Part shown: positions 1-10,117 of the stretch, one piece after another
Layout: each line of letters opens with the position of its first letter
How positions within the stretch are numbered: position 1 is the first letter of the stretch
Origin: Zeimonas sp039807785
GTDB lineage: Bacteria > Pseudomonadota > Gammaproteobacteria > Burkholderiales > Burkholderiaceae_E
Assembly: GCA_039807785.1 (NCBI GenBank)
Contig: JBDHRX010000054.1
Coordinates: 1-19,382, forward strand
Length of the DNA: 19,382 nucleotides
Direction of reading: 5' to 3'
Translations under genes and position numbers: made by a program
Notes under the pieces: generated by a model
Seen by the model: the letters and a program-made list of their open reading frames with translations, nothing else
Databases searched by the model: none
What the model was told of the DNA's origin: nothing

Positions 1-1
1 C

Positions 2-1057
2 GACCCGACGACCAGCCCGCTGAACAATGCGCCGGTGGGGACGGGGCCGTTCAAGTTCGTGGAGTGGCAGCGGGGCCAGTTCATCCGGCTGACGCGCAAC
101 GCCGACTACTGGGCCAAAGGGCTGCCGTCGTTCGAAACGGTGATCGTGCGCTTCATCCCCGATCCCGGTGCGCGCGCGGTGGCGCTGGAATCGGGCGAGG
201 CCGACGTCGGCGGCGCCAACCCGGTGCCGCTGGCGGATCTGGCCCGGATCGGCAAGCTGCCCAACATGGGGGTGACGACCGAGGGCTACGCGCTGTTCGG
301 GGCGATGCACTACTTCGAGTTCAACATGCGTGACCCGCTGTTCCAGGACGTGCGGGTGCGGCAGGCGTTCGCGCACGCGATCGACCGGGAGTTCGTGGTC
401 AAGAACGTCTGGTTCGGCTACGCGTCGCCGGCCACCGGGCCGGTTTCGCGCCGGCTGTCGAAGTTCTACACGCCGGACGTGCCGAAGTATCCGTTCGACC
501 CGAAGAAGGCCGAGGCATTGCTGGACGCGGCCGGGTTCCCGCGCAAGGCCGGCGGGGTGCGGATGCGCATCACCCACGACCCGGCGACGTACACCGAGCA
601 GCAACGACGCTTCCCCGAGTACTTCAAGCAGGCGATGCGCCAGATCGGGGTCGAGGTCGAGATCCGGATGAGCGATGCGGCGACGTTCCAGCGCCGCGTC
701 TGGGGCGACAACAGCTACCAGACGACGTCGTACGGGATCTTCAACATGCCGGACCCGACGATCGGGGTGCAGCGGATGTTCTGGTCGAAGAACATCCGCA
801 AGGGGGTGCCGTTCACCAACGGCTCGGGCTACACGAGCGCCGAGATGGACCGGATCCTGGAGGCCGCGCAGGCGGAGGGCGACGCGAACAAGCGGCGCGA
901 CCTGTTCCGGCAGATGCAGGTGCTGGCGATGACGGACCTGCCGATCATCCCGATCATCAACGACGACCTCACGACGGTCTACAACAAGCAGCTGCAGGGG
1001 CTGGTCGAGGACATCGAAGGCGTGTACGGGAGCTTCGCGAACCTGCGTCGCGGCTGA
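2..1057 (+). CDS. Periplasmic substrate-binding protein of a peptide-type ABC transporter, 5'-truncated
   Basis: The reading frame is open from base 2, so the window cuts into the gene; 351 residues remain of a family that usually has about 500-540. It belongs to the SBP_bac_5 (DppA/OppA/nickel-binding) family. Near the visible start is the characteristic VGTGPFKFVEW stretch followed by a RNADYW motif. Further on are the family's FNMRDPLFQDVRVRQAFAHA segment and the closing 'lpiipi' segment near the C-terminus. The protein would capture a small peptide, opine or other solute in the periplasm and deliver it to the permeases encoded at 2445-4255. The signal peptide and lipobox region lie outside the window. 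The gene ends 70 bases before the nitrilase-family gene, with a perfect palindrome between them. The family call is secure; the ligand is unknown. Confidence 0.93.
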   Translation, partial: DPTTSPLNNAPVGTGPFKFVEWQRGQFIRLTRNADYWAKGLPSFETVIVRFIPDPGARAVALESGEADVGGANPVPLADLARIGKLPNMGVTTEGYALFGAMHYFEFNMRDPLFQDVRVRQAFAHAIDREFVVKNVWFGYASPATGPVSRRLSKFYTPDVPKYPFDPKKAEALLDAAGFPRKAGGVRMRITHDPATYTEQQRRFPEYFKQAMRQIGVEVEIRMSDAATFQRRVWGDNSYQTTSYGIFNMPDPTIGVQRMFWSKNIRKGVPFTNGSGYTSAEMDRILEAAQAEGDANKRRDLFRQMQVLAMTDLPIIPIINDDLTTVYNKQLQGLVEDIEGVYGSFANLRRG

Positions 1058-1068
1058 AGGCAGGAAGG

Positions 1069-1089
1069 CATCGCCGTCCGACGGCGATG
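1069..1089. repeat. Perfect inverted repeat (10-1-10) after the binding-protein gene
   Basis: CATCGCCGTC at 1069-1078, one C, then GACGGCGATG at 1080-1089. In RNA this would fold as an 8-bp stem with a 5-base loop. No T-run follows, so it is not a classical intrinsic terminator. It sits just after the binding-protein stop, where transporter operons often carry an mRNA-stabilising or attenuating hairpin that makes the binding protein more abundant than the downstream products. That role is inferred. Confidence 0.55.
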
Positions 1090-1127
1090 GGGTGTGGTTT
1101 CGAACAATGGACAGGAGAGGTGACGGA

Positions 1128-2315
1128 ATGCTGCAATACGGTGCGGTAGGGGTCCAGAGCGACATCTGGACGGCTTATACCCGGGCGGACTGCAAGAAGA
1201 ACCTGGACAGCCTGGCTTTCAACATCAGCCGGGCGATCCGGTATGCCGAGATGGACCTGCCGGTCCGGCTGGTGACCCTGACCGAAGGCGCGATCGGCGG
1301 CTGGGCGTCGTGGGCCGGCGGGAACGAGCAACACCTGAAGGCCTACCGGGAGTGGGCGCCGGACATCGAGGGCCCGGAGACCGAGTTCCTCGGCAAGCTC
1401 TGCCGGGACGGCAACTTCTACCTGATGGGCCAGATGCAGGCGCGCGATCCCGAGCTGATGCCGGACCGCATCTTCAACATCGGCTTCATCATCGATCCGA
1501 ACGGGAAGGTGATCCTCAAGCATCACAAGACGGCGATGGCCAACGTCGTCGAGCAGATGACCGAGCCGATCCACATCTGGGATCGCTATCTCGAGCTGTA
1601 CGGCAACGACCCGGTCAAGCTCTGCGAAGCGCTCTATCCGGTCGCGAAAACCGACATCGGGAACCTCGGCATCATCATCTGCGCCGAAGGCAGCTTCCCC
1701 GAGGCGGCGCGGGGGCTGGCCCTGAACGGGGCCGAGGTGATCTGGCGCCCCAACTACGTGGAGCCGCACCTGAGCAACGGGATGTTCGAGGTGATGAACC
1801 GCTCCCATGCAGTGTTCAACACCGCCTACGTCATCGCCACCTGCGCCTCGGAAGTGTACGGGTACCGGACCTCCGCCGCCGGGGGCGGTTCCGAGGTCTC
1901 GCGTGACCTCCGGGTCAGCTGGGGCCAGAGCCGCATGTACGACTACCGCGGCAACCTCATCTCCGAGGTCCTGGGCACCGGGCAGAGCTTCGTCAGCGGC
2001 ATCGTCGACATCGACGGCCTGCGCGACTTCCGGGTGCGGAGCTCCTGGATCAATTTCGCCAAGGACGTCCGGGTCGAGGAATACAAGGTCATCTACGACG
2101 CGCTGGCCGCGAAGGGCGGGATGTACCAGAAGAACCTCTGCATGGAAGAGGCACCGCCGACCGAGGCCGAGTCCAAGGAGATCGCCAAGCATCACGTCAA
2201 CCGGGCGGTGGAGCTGGGCATCTACACGCCGCCTCCGGGATGGAAGCCGCACGCCATCAGCCAGGGGGTGCAGAATCGTCTCAAGAAGGCTGCCAACCAC
2301 GGCAAGAAGAAGTAA
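1128..2315 (+). CDS. Nitrilase-superfamily carbon-nitrogen hydrolase (aliphatic amidase-like)
   Basis: A 395-residue cytoplasmic hydrolase of the nitrilase/CN_hydrolase superfamily, expected to cleave an amide, nitrile or carbamoyl C-N bond. The Glu-Lys-Cys triad is visible: E53 in LTEGAIGG, K134 in ILKHHK, and C185 in IIICAEGSFPE. The ATG at 1128 was chosen because AGGAGAGG at 1113-1120 lies 7 bases upstream; an in-frame GTG at 1092 would extend the protein without a comparable ribosome site. The region around the cysteine and the following 'NGAEVIWRPNY' stretch resemble the aliphatic amidase/formamidase (AmiE/AmiF) branch more than true nitrilases, but the residues do not settle the substrate. 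It lies between the binding protein and the permeases of one ABC transporter, so it probably acts on the imported compound. A lysine-rich tail closes the protein. Confidence 0.88.
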   Translation: MLQYGAVGVQSDIWTAYTRADCKKNLDSLAFNISRAIRYAEMDLPVRLVTLTEGAIGGWASWAGGNEQHLKAYREWAPDIEGPETEFLGKLCRDGNFYLMGQMQARDPELMPDRIFNIGFIIDPNGKVILKHHKTAMANVVEQMTEPIHIWDRYLELYGNDPVKLCEALYPVAKTDIGNLGIIICAEGSFPEAARGLALNGAEVIWRPNYVEPHLSNGMFEVMNRSHAVFNTAYVIATCASEVYGYRTSAAGGGSEVSRDLRVSWGQSRMYDYRGNLISEVLGTGQSFVSGIVDIDGLRDFRVRSSWINFAKDVRVEEYKVIYDALAAKGGMYQKNLCMEEAPPTEAESKEIAKHHVNRAVELGIYTPPPGWKPHAISQGVQNRLKKAANHGKKK

Positions 2316-2333
2316 GGTACCGGATGGCGGGCG

Positions 2334-2379
2334 ACCCCGGGCGGCGGAAGGATCGGCCGGCGGATCGCCTGCCCGGGGT
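2334..2379. repeat. Inverted repeat in the nitrilase-permease gap
   Basis: ACCCCGGGC at 2334-2342 is the exact reverse complement of GCCCGGGGT at 2371-2379, with a 28-base GC-rich loop. It is the main structure in the 129-base gap between the hydrolase stop (2315) and the permease start (2445). No T-tract follows. It may be an attenuator, a partial terminator or a 3'-end stabiliser within the operon; no promoter is evident in the gap. Confidence 0.4.
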
Positions 2380-2444
2380 GCGGAACTGCTGCGGCCGACC
2401 CGGCCGGACCGGGTGTCCATGAACAGGCAGATGGGGCCTCATCG

Positions 2445-3422
2445 ATGAAAATTTGGCGTTATCTGGGGCGTCGCACGCTCCAGGCGCTCCTGGTGCTCGT
2501 CCTCATCGCGTGTACCAATTTCCTGATCGTCAGCTCGGCGCCGGGCGACATGGTCGACGTGATGGCCGGCGAGTCGGGCGCCAGCGACGACCAGTACATG
2601 CAGACGCTGCGGGCCAAGTACGGCCTGGACCAGCCGCTGCCGGTCCGCCTCGCCCGGTACCTCCAGGCCATGGCCACGCTCGACCTGGGGCACTCGTTCC
2701 GCTACAACGAGTCGGTCGTGGACCTGATCCTGTCGCGCTTTCCGGCCACGCTGCTGCTGATGCTCACGAGCCTGGGCATCGCGCTGATCGGGGGCATCGT
2801 CCTGGGCGTCGCCGCGGCGCGCCGCCCCGGCTCGGCGCGCGACTCCACCATCTCGGTGTTCGCCCTGCTGGGCTATTCGACGCCGCTGTTCTGGTTCGGG
2901 CTGATGCTGATCGTGCTGATGTCGGTCAAGCTCGACCTGCTGCCCAGCAGCGGCATGCGCACCATCGGCGCGGACCTGACGCCGCTCGGCTCGGCGCTGG
3001 ATGTGGCGAGCCACCTGATCATGCCGTCGGTCACGCTCGCGCTGTTCTATCTCTCGACCTACACGCGCCTGATGCGCGCGTCCATGCTCGAGATGCACGG
3101 CATGGATTTCGCCCGCGCGGCGAAGGCCAAGGGCCTGAACGAACGCGAGGTGGCCTATCGCCACGTGCTGCGCAACGCCATCCTCCCGCTGGTGAGCCTG
3201 TTCGGCGTCCAGCTCGGCTCGGTCCTCGGGGGATCGGTGGTGGTCGAGGTCGTCTTCGGCTGGCCCGGCCTGGGCACGCTGGCTTTCGACGCGCTGTTCC
3301 AGCGTGATCTCAACCTGCTCATGGGCATCCTGTTCATGTCCTCAGCGCTCGTCGTCGTGGTCAACCTCGCGGTCGACCTGTTCTACAGCTGGCTCGATCC
3401 CCGCATCGAGGTGGGCGCATGA
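2445..3422 (+). CDS. Peptide-type ABC transporter permease (DppB/OppB family)
   Basis: A 325-residue inner-membrane permease. It starts with a positively charged end (MKIWRYLGRRTLQ), a hydrophobic first helix and the family's 'D-x-Y-x-x-LRAKYGLDQPLPVRLARYL' periplasmic segment. Several more hydrophobic helices follow, and the cytoplasmic EAA coupling loop is seen near residue 220 (ARAAKAKGL, then VLRNAILP). The length is typical of DppB, which is usually 310-340 residues. The C-terminal 'DLFYSWLDPRI' ending is diagnostic of the family. The stop overlaps the next gene's ATG in ATGA at 3419-3422, so the two permeases are translationally coupled. It would form the heterodimeric channel with the 3419-4255 product. 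Substrate specificity within the dipeptide, oligopeptide, glutathione and nickel subfamilies cannot be read from the sequence. Confidence 0.95.
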   Translation: MKIWRYLGRRTLQALLVLVLIACTNFLIVSSAPGDMVDVMAGESGASDDQYMQTLRAKYGLDQPLPVRLARYLQAMATLDLGHSFRYNESVVDLILSRFPATLLLMLTSLGIALIGGIVLGVAAARRPGSARDSTISVFALLGYSTPLFWFGLMLIVLMSVKLDLLPSSGMRTIGADLTPLGSALDVASHLIMPSVTLALFYLSTYTRLMRASMLEMHGMDFARAAKAKGLNEREVAYRHVLRNAILPLVSLFGVQLGSVLGGSVVVEVVFGWPGLGTLAFDALFQRDLNLLMGILFMSSALVVVVNLAVDLFYSWLDPRIEVGA

Positions 3423-4251
3423 TCGCGCGCGCCACCTTCTGGCAACGGTTCCGCAAGCGCCCGACGGCCGTCTTCGGCCTGGTGATCCTGGTGCTGGTCA
3501 TGGGGGTCGCGTTCGTCGGGCCGTTCGTCTACAGCGGCGATCCCTGGGCGATGGTGGCTTCGCCGTTCATCTGGCCGGGGCAGGATTCGACCTATCCGCT
3601 CGGGTCGGACAGCATGGGACGCGACGTGCTCAGCGGCCTGGTCCACGGCGCGCGCGTCTCGCTGTTCATCGGCGTGGCCGCCACGACCGCGGCGGTGCTG
3701 ATCGGCGTGCTGGTCGGCGCGGCCGCCGGCTACTTCCGGGGGTTCATCGACGACGCGCTGATGCGCTTCACCGAGGTCTTCCAGACGATCCCGAACTTCC
3801 TGTTCGCGATCGTCGTCGTGGCGATCTTCCAGCCGTCGATCATGGTGATCTGTCTCGCCATCGCGACCGTGTCCTGGCCGCCGGTGGCGCGCCTCGTGCG
3901 CGGGCAGTTCCTCACGCTGCGCCAGCGCGCCTTCGTCGAGTCCTGCGTGGTCATCGGGATGAGCACGCCGCGCATCATCTTCACGCAGATCCTGCCGAAC
4001 TGCGTGGCGCCGATCATCGTCACCGCGTCGATCATGGTGGCCACCGCGATCCTGCTCGAGGCGGGCCTTTCCTTCCTCGGCCTGGGCGACCCGAACGTGA
4101 TGAGCTGGGGCGCGATGATCGGCTTCGGCCGCCAGTCGCTGAGAACCGCCTGGTACCTCGCCGCGATCCCCGGAATCGCGATCCAGCTCACGGTCCTGGC
4201 CATCAGTTTCGTGGGCGAGGGCTTGAACGACGCCCTGAATCCTCGCCTCGG

Positions 4252-4255
<4 letters not shown>
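3419..4255 (+). CDS. Peptide-type ABC transporter permease (DppC/OppC family)
   Basis: A 278-residue inner-membrane permease, partner of the preceding DppB-like protein. The N-terminus has the family pattern of a charged stretch (FWQRFRKRPTAVFG) before the first long helix. This is followed by the 'YPLGSDSMGRDVLSGLVHGAR' segment found in nearly all DppC homologues. The EAA-type coupling loop is at about residues 168-200 (RQRAFVESCVVIGMS, then ILPNCVAPIIV). The C-terminus ends in GEGLNDALNPRLG, the standard end of the family. It starts at the ATG inside the ATGA overlap with the upstream permease, and its stop overlaps the next ATG at 4252-4255. This is strong evidence for one coupled operon. 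Confidence 0.95.
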
Positions 4256-6299
<2,044 letters not shown>

Positions 6300-6313
6300 A
6301 GGGAGGCGCCGCG

Positions 6314-8662
6314 GTGAACCCGATCATCACCACCCACTGGGGCAGCTTCCGGGCTCGCGTCGAGGGGGGTGTGCTGGCCGGCGTCGATCCGGTGGAATGG
6401 GATCGCGCGCCGTCGCCCATCGGGCAGTCGCTGCCCGACGGCGTCCGGGCGCCGTGCCGCGTGCTGCGGCCGGCGGTGCGTCGAGGCTTCCTCGAGCGTG
6501 GCGCGGCCGCGCGGGAGGGGCGCGGCCGGGAGCCTTTCGTCGAGGTCTCGTGGGACGAGGCGGTGTCGCTCGCGGCCGGGCAGATCGAGCGCGTGCGGCG
6601 CGAGCACGGCAACGCCGCGATCTTCGGCGGCTCCTACGGATGGTCGAGCGCCGGACGGTTCCACCATGCCCAAAGCCAGGTGCACCGCTTCCTCAACGTC
6701 CTCGGCGGGTACACCTACTACAAGGACACCTACAGCGTCGCTGCGGGCCGGCGCATCCTGCCGTATGCGCTGGGCAGCGACCTGGAAGGCCTGCGCCTGA
6801 GCCAGGCCGCGTGGTCGCAGCTGGCCGAGCATTGCGAGCTGTTCGTCGCCTTCGGCGGCCTGCCGACGCGCAATGCGCAGGTCAATCCCGGCGGCGCCAA
6901 CGACCACGCGGTGCCGTACTGGATCGGGGAGCTCGCGCGCCGCGGCGTCGAGTTCGTCAACGTCAGCCCGATCCGGGACGACATGGACGCCGCCCCGCGG
7001 GCCCAATGGCTCTCGATCCGGCCCGGCAGCGACACCGCGGTCATGCTCGCGCTGTGCCACGTCCTGATCGACGAAGGGCTGTACGCGCGCGATTTCGTCG
7101 CGACGCACACGGTGGGGTTCGAGCGCTTCGCCGACTACGTGATGGGCCGGACCGACGGCCAGCCCAAGACCTGCGAGTGGGCCGCGCTGCAGGCCGACTG
7201 CGATGCCGAGGCGCTGCGTGTTCTCGCGCGGCGCATGGCCGGCCGGCGCACGATGGCCAACATCTCCTGGTCGCTGCAACGGGCGCTGCAGGGCGAGCAG
7301 CCGTTCTTCGCGCTGGCCGCGCTCACCGCGCTGCTGGGGCAGATCGGCACGCCCGGCGGCGGGATCGGGCTGGGCTACTCGACCTTCAACGACATCGGCA
7401 GCGGGCGCAGCGAATTCTCCGGCCCGCGCCTGCCGCAGGGCGACAATCCGGTCCAGAGCTTCATTCCGGTGGCGCGCGTCTCCGACATGTTGCTCAACCC
7501 CGGGGCGCCGTTCGAATACGACGGCAAGCCGTACCGCTATGCGGACATCCGCCTGGTGTACTGGGCCGGAGGCAACGTCTTCCATCACCAGCAGGACATC
7601 AACAAGCTGATCCGCGCCTGGCGGCGGCCCGAGGCGATCGTGGTGCACGAGGCCTACTGGACCGCGCAGGCGAAGTTCGCCGACATCGTGCTGCCGGCCA
7701 CCGTCATGGTCGAGCGCGACGACATCGGCAGCGCCGCCGGGGACGGATTCATGACCGCCATGAAGCGCATCGTCGCGCCGGCGGGCGAGGCCCGGGACGA
7801 CTATGCGATCTTCGCTGCCATCGCCGCGAAGCTCGGGCAGGAGCGCGCCTTCACCGAGGGGCGCACGGTCATGCAGTGGCTGCGCCACCTGTACGAGGAG
7901 AGCTTCGGGCGCGCCGAAAGCCTGGGCGTCCGGCTGCCGCCGTTCGACGAGTTCTGGGCCCGCGGCCATCTCGAGTACGAGCGTCCGCAGCAGGCCCGGG
8001 CGCTGCTGAAGGAATTCCGGGCCGATCCGGTCGCGCATCCGCTGGGCACGCCCTCGGGCCGCATCGAGCTGTTCTCCGAGCGGCTGCACGGCTACGGCTA
8101 CGAGGAATGCCCGGGGCATCCGGTCTGGCACCCCAGCGACGAGTTCCTCGGCGACGCGCGCGCGCGGCAGTTTCCGTTGCACATGCTCACGCCGCAGCCG
8201 GCCTTCCGCCTGCACAGCCAGTACGACCACGGCAAGATGAGCCGCGACAGCAAGATCCATGGCCGCGAGCCGATGCGGATGAACCCGGTCGACGCCGCCG
8301 CGCGGGGCATCCGCCATCACGACGTGGTGCGCGTCTTCAACGACCGGGGCGCGATCCTCGCCGCCGCGGTGCTCTCCGACGCGGTCCGACCGGGGGTGGT
8401 GCAGATCGCCACCGGCGCCTGGTACGACCCGCTCGAGCGCGGCATGCCGGGGACGCTGGACAAGCATGGCAATCCCAACGTGCTCACGCCCGATCGCCCG
8501 AGCTCGCGCCTGGGGCAGGGCTGCGCGGCGCAGAGCACGCTGGTGCAGGTCGAGCGCTGGGACGGCGCGCTGCCGCCGATCACCGCCTTCGATCCGCCGC
8601 CGATGGCGCCGCGTCCCGAAGGCGTGCCGCCGTACCGCAACGTCGAAGGGAGTCTCTCGTGA
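6314..8662 (+). CDS. bisC: BisC-type molybdopterin sulfoxide reductase (DMSO reductase family)
   Basis: A 782-residue cytoplasmic oxidoreductase carrying Mo-bis(MGD). Its length matches biotin sulfoxide reductase (about 770-780). Relatives reduce biotin sulfoxide, methionine sulfoxide, TMAO or DMSO. The N-terminus shows the family's THWGSF start. There is no Cys-rich Fe-S motif and no twin-arginine signal peptide, which separates it from FdhF/NapA and from periplasmic TorA. GGSYGWSSAGRFHHAQ at about residues 105-120 contains the probable Mo-ligating serine (S112, by alignment to the DMSO reductase GW-x-S motif). The molybdopterin-binding pattern continues through YWAGGNVFHHQQD and LTPQPAFRLHSQYDH to the C-terminal dinucleotide-binding domain. 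The GTG at 6314 was chosen because GGGAGG sits about 7 bases upstream and gives the expected N-terminus. Placement in an ABC import operon suggests it reduces an imported sulfoxide or N-oxide; the actual substrate is unknown. Confidence 0.88.
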   Translation: MNPIITTHWGSFRARVEGGVLAGVDPVEWDRAPSPIGQSLPDGVRAPCRVLRPAVRRGFLERGAAAREGRGREPFVEVSWDEAVSLAAGQIERVRREHGNAAIFGGSYGWSSAGRFHHAQSQVHRFLNVLGGYTYYKDTYSVAAGRRILPYALGSDLEGLRLSQAAWSQLAEHCELFVAFGGLPTRNAQVNPGGANDHAVPYWIGELARRGVEFVNVSPIRDDMDAAPRAQWLSIRPGSDTAVMLALCHVLIDEGLYARDFVATHTVGFERFADYVMGRTDGQPKTCEWAALQADCDAEALRVLARRMAGRRTMANISWSLQRALQGEQPFFALAALTALLGQIGTPGGGIGLGYSTFNDIGSGRSEFSGPRLPQGDNPVQSFIPVARVSDMLLNPGAPFEYDGKPYRYADIRLVYWAGGNVFHHQQDINKLIRAWRRPEAIVVHEAYWTAQAKFADIVLPATVMVERDDIGSAAGDGFMTAMKRIVAPAGEARDDYAIFAAIAAKLGQERAFTEGRTVMQWLRHLYEESFGRAESLGVRLPPFDEFWARGHLEYERPQQARALLKEFRADPVAHPLGTPSGRIELFSERLHGYGYEECPGHPVWHPSDEFLGDARARQFPLHMLTPQPAFRLHSQYDHGKMSRDSKIHGREPMRMNPVDAAARGIRHHDVVRVFNDRGAILAAAVLSDAVRPGVVQIATGAWYDPLERGMPGTLDKHGNPNVLTPDRPSSRLGQGCAAQSTLVQVERWDGALPPITAFDPPPMAPRPEGVPPYRNVEGSLS

Positions 8663-9303
8663 GTCCGATCCTCGATCACGTCACGCTCGGGGCGTCGAGC
8701 CTCGAGGCCGGCGCGACCCACCTGCGCCGGCTGCTGGGCGTCGACATGCCGCCCGGCGGCAAGCACCCCGACATGAGCACCCACAATCGCGTCCTCAACG
8801 TCGGCGACGAGCGCTTCCTCGAGCTCCTCGCGATCGACCCCGAGGCGCCCGCGGTGCCGCGCAAGCGCTGGTTCGGCCTCGACGATCCGCGGGTCGCCGC
8901 CCGCCTGGCCGAGCGGCCCTGCGGGGTCGGCTGGGTCGTGCGGACCGACGCTCTCGAGCGCGTGGCCGCCGCCAGCCCGGTCGATCTGGGGCGGGTCACG
9001 CGCATGTCGCGCGGCGAACGAAGCTGGCGCCTGACGGTGCCCGACGACGGCATGACGCCGTTCGACGGCCTCGTTCCGGGCTTCATCGAATGGTCGCCCG
9101 GCCCGCATCCCTCGCAGGGGATGCAGTTCCTCGGCCCCACGCTCGCCGGCATCGAGTTGCGCCATCCGGACGCGGCAGGCCTGGCGCGGGTCATGGACGC
9201 GCTGGGCATCGGGGGCCTGGCGCGCGTCACGCGCGCCGACGATCCGTCGATCGCCTTCGTGTTCCGGCTCGCCGACGGCAGCCTGCACACGATCGGGCAC
9301 TGA
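8659..9303 (+). CDS. Glyoxalase-like (VOC fold) protein
   Basis: A 214-residue soluble protein that starts with the typical VOC opening (ILDHVTLGASSLEAG), followed by LLGVDMPPGGKHPDMSTHNRVLNVGDERFLELLAIDP. This looks like the 'glyoxalase-like domain' family (PF13468 type), in which two half-domains usually form one metal site. Candidate ligands are the His of the DHV motif and the Glu in FLELLAID. Members are mostly of unknown function, so no reaction is assigned. The GTG start lies in a GTGA overlap with the reductase stop, with GGGAG just upstream, so translation is coupled. It is the last gene of the rightward operon and converges with the leftward operon 40 bases on. It might act on the reduced product or a by-product of the reductase, but that is speculation. 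Confidence 0.75.
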   Translation: MSPILDHVTLGASSLEAGATHLRRLLGVDMPPGGKHPDMSTHNRVLNVGDERFLELLAIDPEAPAVPRKRWFGLDDPRVAARLAERPCGVGWVVRTDALERVAAASPVDLGRVTRMSRGERSWRLTVPDDGMTPFDGLVPGFIEWSPGPHPSQGMQFLGPTLAGIELRHPDAAGLARVMDALGIGGLARVTRADDPSIAFVFRLADGSLHTIGH

Positions 9304-9343
9304 GGGCCGGGCGCCGAAGCAGCGCCCCCGCGCGGGCGCCGGG
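9304..9343. terminator. GC-rich stem between convergent operons (possible bidirectional terminator)
   Basis: The 40 bases between the two facing stop codons contain GCGCCC (9322-9327), six bases, then GGGCGC (9334-9339), plus a direct repeat of CGGGCGCC flanking it. The symmetric stem could work on both strands, but neither side has a T-run. Termination here is inferred from position and structure. Confidence 0.4.
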
Positions 9344-10117
9344 CTATCCGGCGCTGCGGCGTGCCGCGGCGCGCGCCGCGTAGGTCTCGATGCGCGCCTT
9401 GAGCCCCGGCCGGGCGGCCGAGCGCACCAGGGCCGCGAGATCCGCATCGGCGCCACCGTCGTCGATCGCCGCGCGCAGCGCGGCGAAGGTCTCGGGCTGC
9501 ACGCCGGGGTCGTCCAGCAGGGCCAGCGCAGCGGCATCGCGCGCTTCGTTCTCGTGCACGGCTTCGACGACCGCGGTCGCCAGGCCGGTGGCGAGCGCCT
9601 CGGCCGCGGGGACCCGGATGCCCTCGGCGACCCAGCGCAACGCCCGGGATGCGCCGACCCGGCAGGCCAGGCGACGGGTCCCCAGCACGATGCCGAAGCC
9701 GGCCCCGGGAAAGCGCAGCGACGCGGCGGGCGCGAGGACCCGCACGTCGCAGGCGGCGAACAGGTCCGCGCCCGCGCCGACGATGGCGCCGTGGCCGACG
9801 GCGACCGTGCGGACCGGCGCGCGCCACAGCGCGTCGAGCAGCAGCTCGATCTCGACGAAACGCGCCAGGAGGCTCGCGTCGCTCTCCTCGGGAAGGCTCG
9901 CCAGGTCGAAGCCGGTGCAGAAGTGCCTGCCTGCGCCGTGCAGCAGCAGGGTATGGACGTCGCTGCGGGCGCAGGCCTGGACGAGCGCGTCGGCCATGCC
10001 GCGCACCAGCTCGCTCGACAGCGCGTTGCCCCGCGCGGGCCGCTCCAGGCGGCAGCGCGCGACGCCGGCGTCGAACGCGAGCGTCGTCGCCGGCGTGCCG
10101 GCGTCCTCAGCGGGCAT
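9344..10117 (-). CDS. Enoyl-CoA hydratase/isomerase (crotonase) superfamily protein, divergent active site
   Basis: A 257-residue crotonase-fold protein expected to act on a CoA thioester. Oxyanion-hole regions are present: RPARGNALSSEL near residues 26-37, GRHFCTGFDL at 63-72 and GAIVGAGADLFAACD at 110-124. Where classical enoyl-CoA hydratases carry two catalytic glutamates, this protein shows Asp118 (first site, in the position of GGGCEL) and Gly138 (second site, in FPGAGFG instead of the usual G-Q-P-E). Straightforward hydration is therefore unlikely, and isomerase, hydrolase, lyase or decarboxylase chemistry is possible. The ATG at 10117 lies inside the end of the dioxygenase gene (11-base overlap), so the two are translationally coupled. 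It is the last gene of the leftward operon. The superfamily is clear; the reaction is not. Confidence 0.82.
   Translation of the reverse strand: MPAEDAGTPATTLAFDAGVARCRLERPARGNALSSELVRGMADALVQACARSDVHTLLLHGAGRHFCTGFDLASLPEESDASLLARFVEIELLLDALWRAPVRTVAVGHGAIVGAGADLFAACDVRVLAPAASLRFPGAGFGIVLGTRRLACRVGASRALRWVAEGIRVPAAEALATGLATAVVEAVHENEARDAAALALLDDPGVQPETFAALRAAIDDGGADADLAALVRSAARPGLKARIETYAARAAARRSAG

Noticed and set aside
3304..4251. N-terminal extension of the first ATPase frame
   Set aside because: It is an out-of-frame reading of the DppC-like permease; the ATG at 4252 in a stop/start overlap gives the proper ATPase start.
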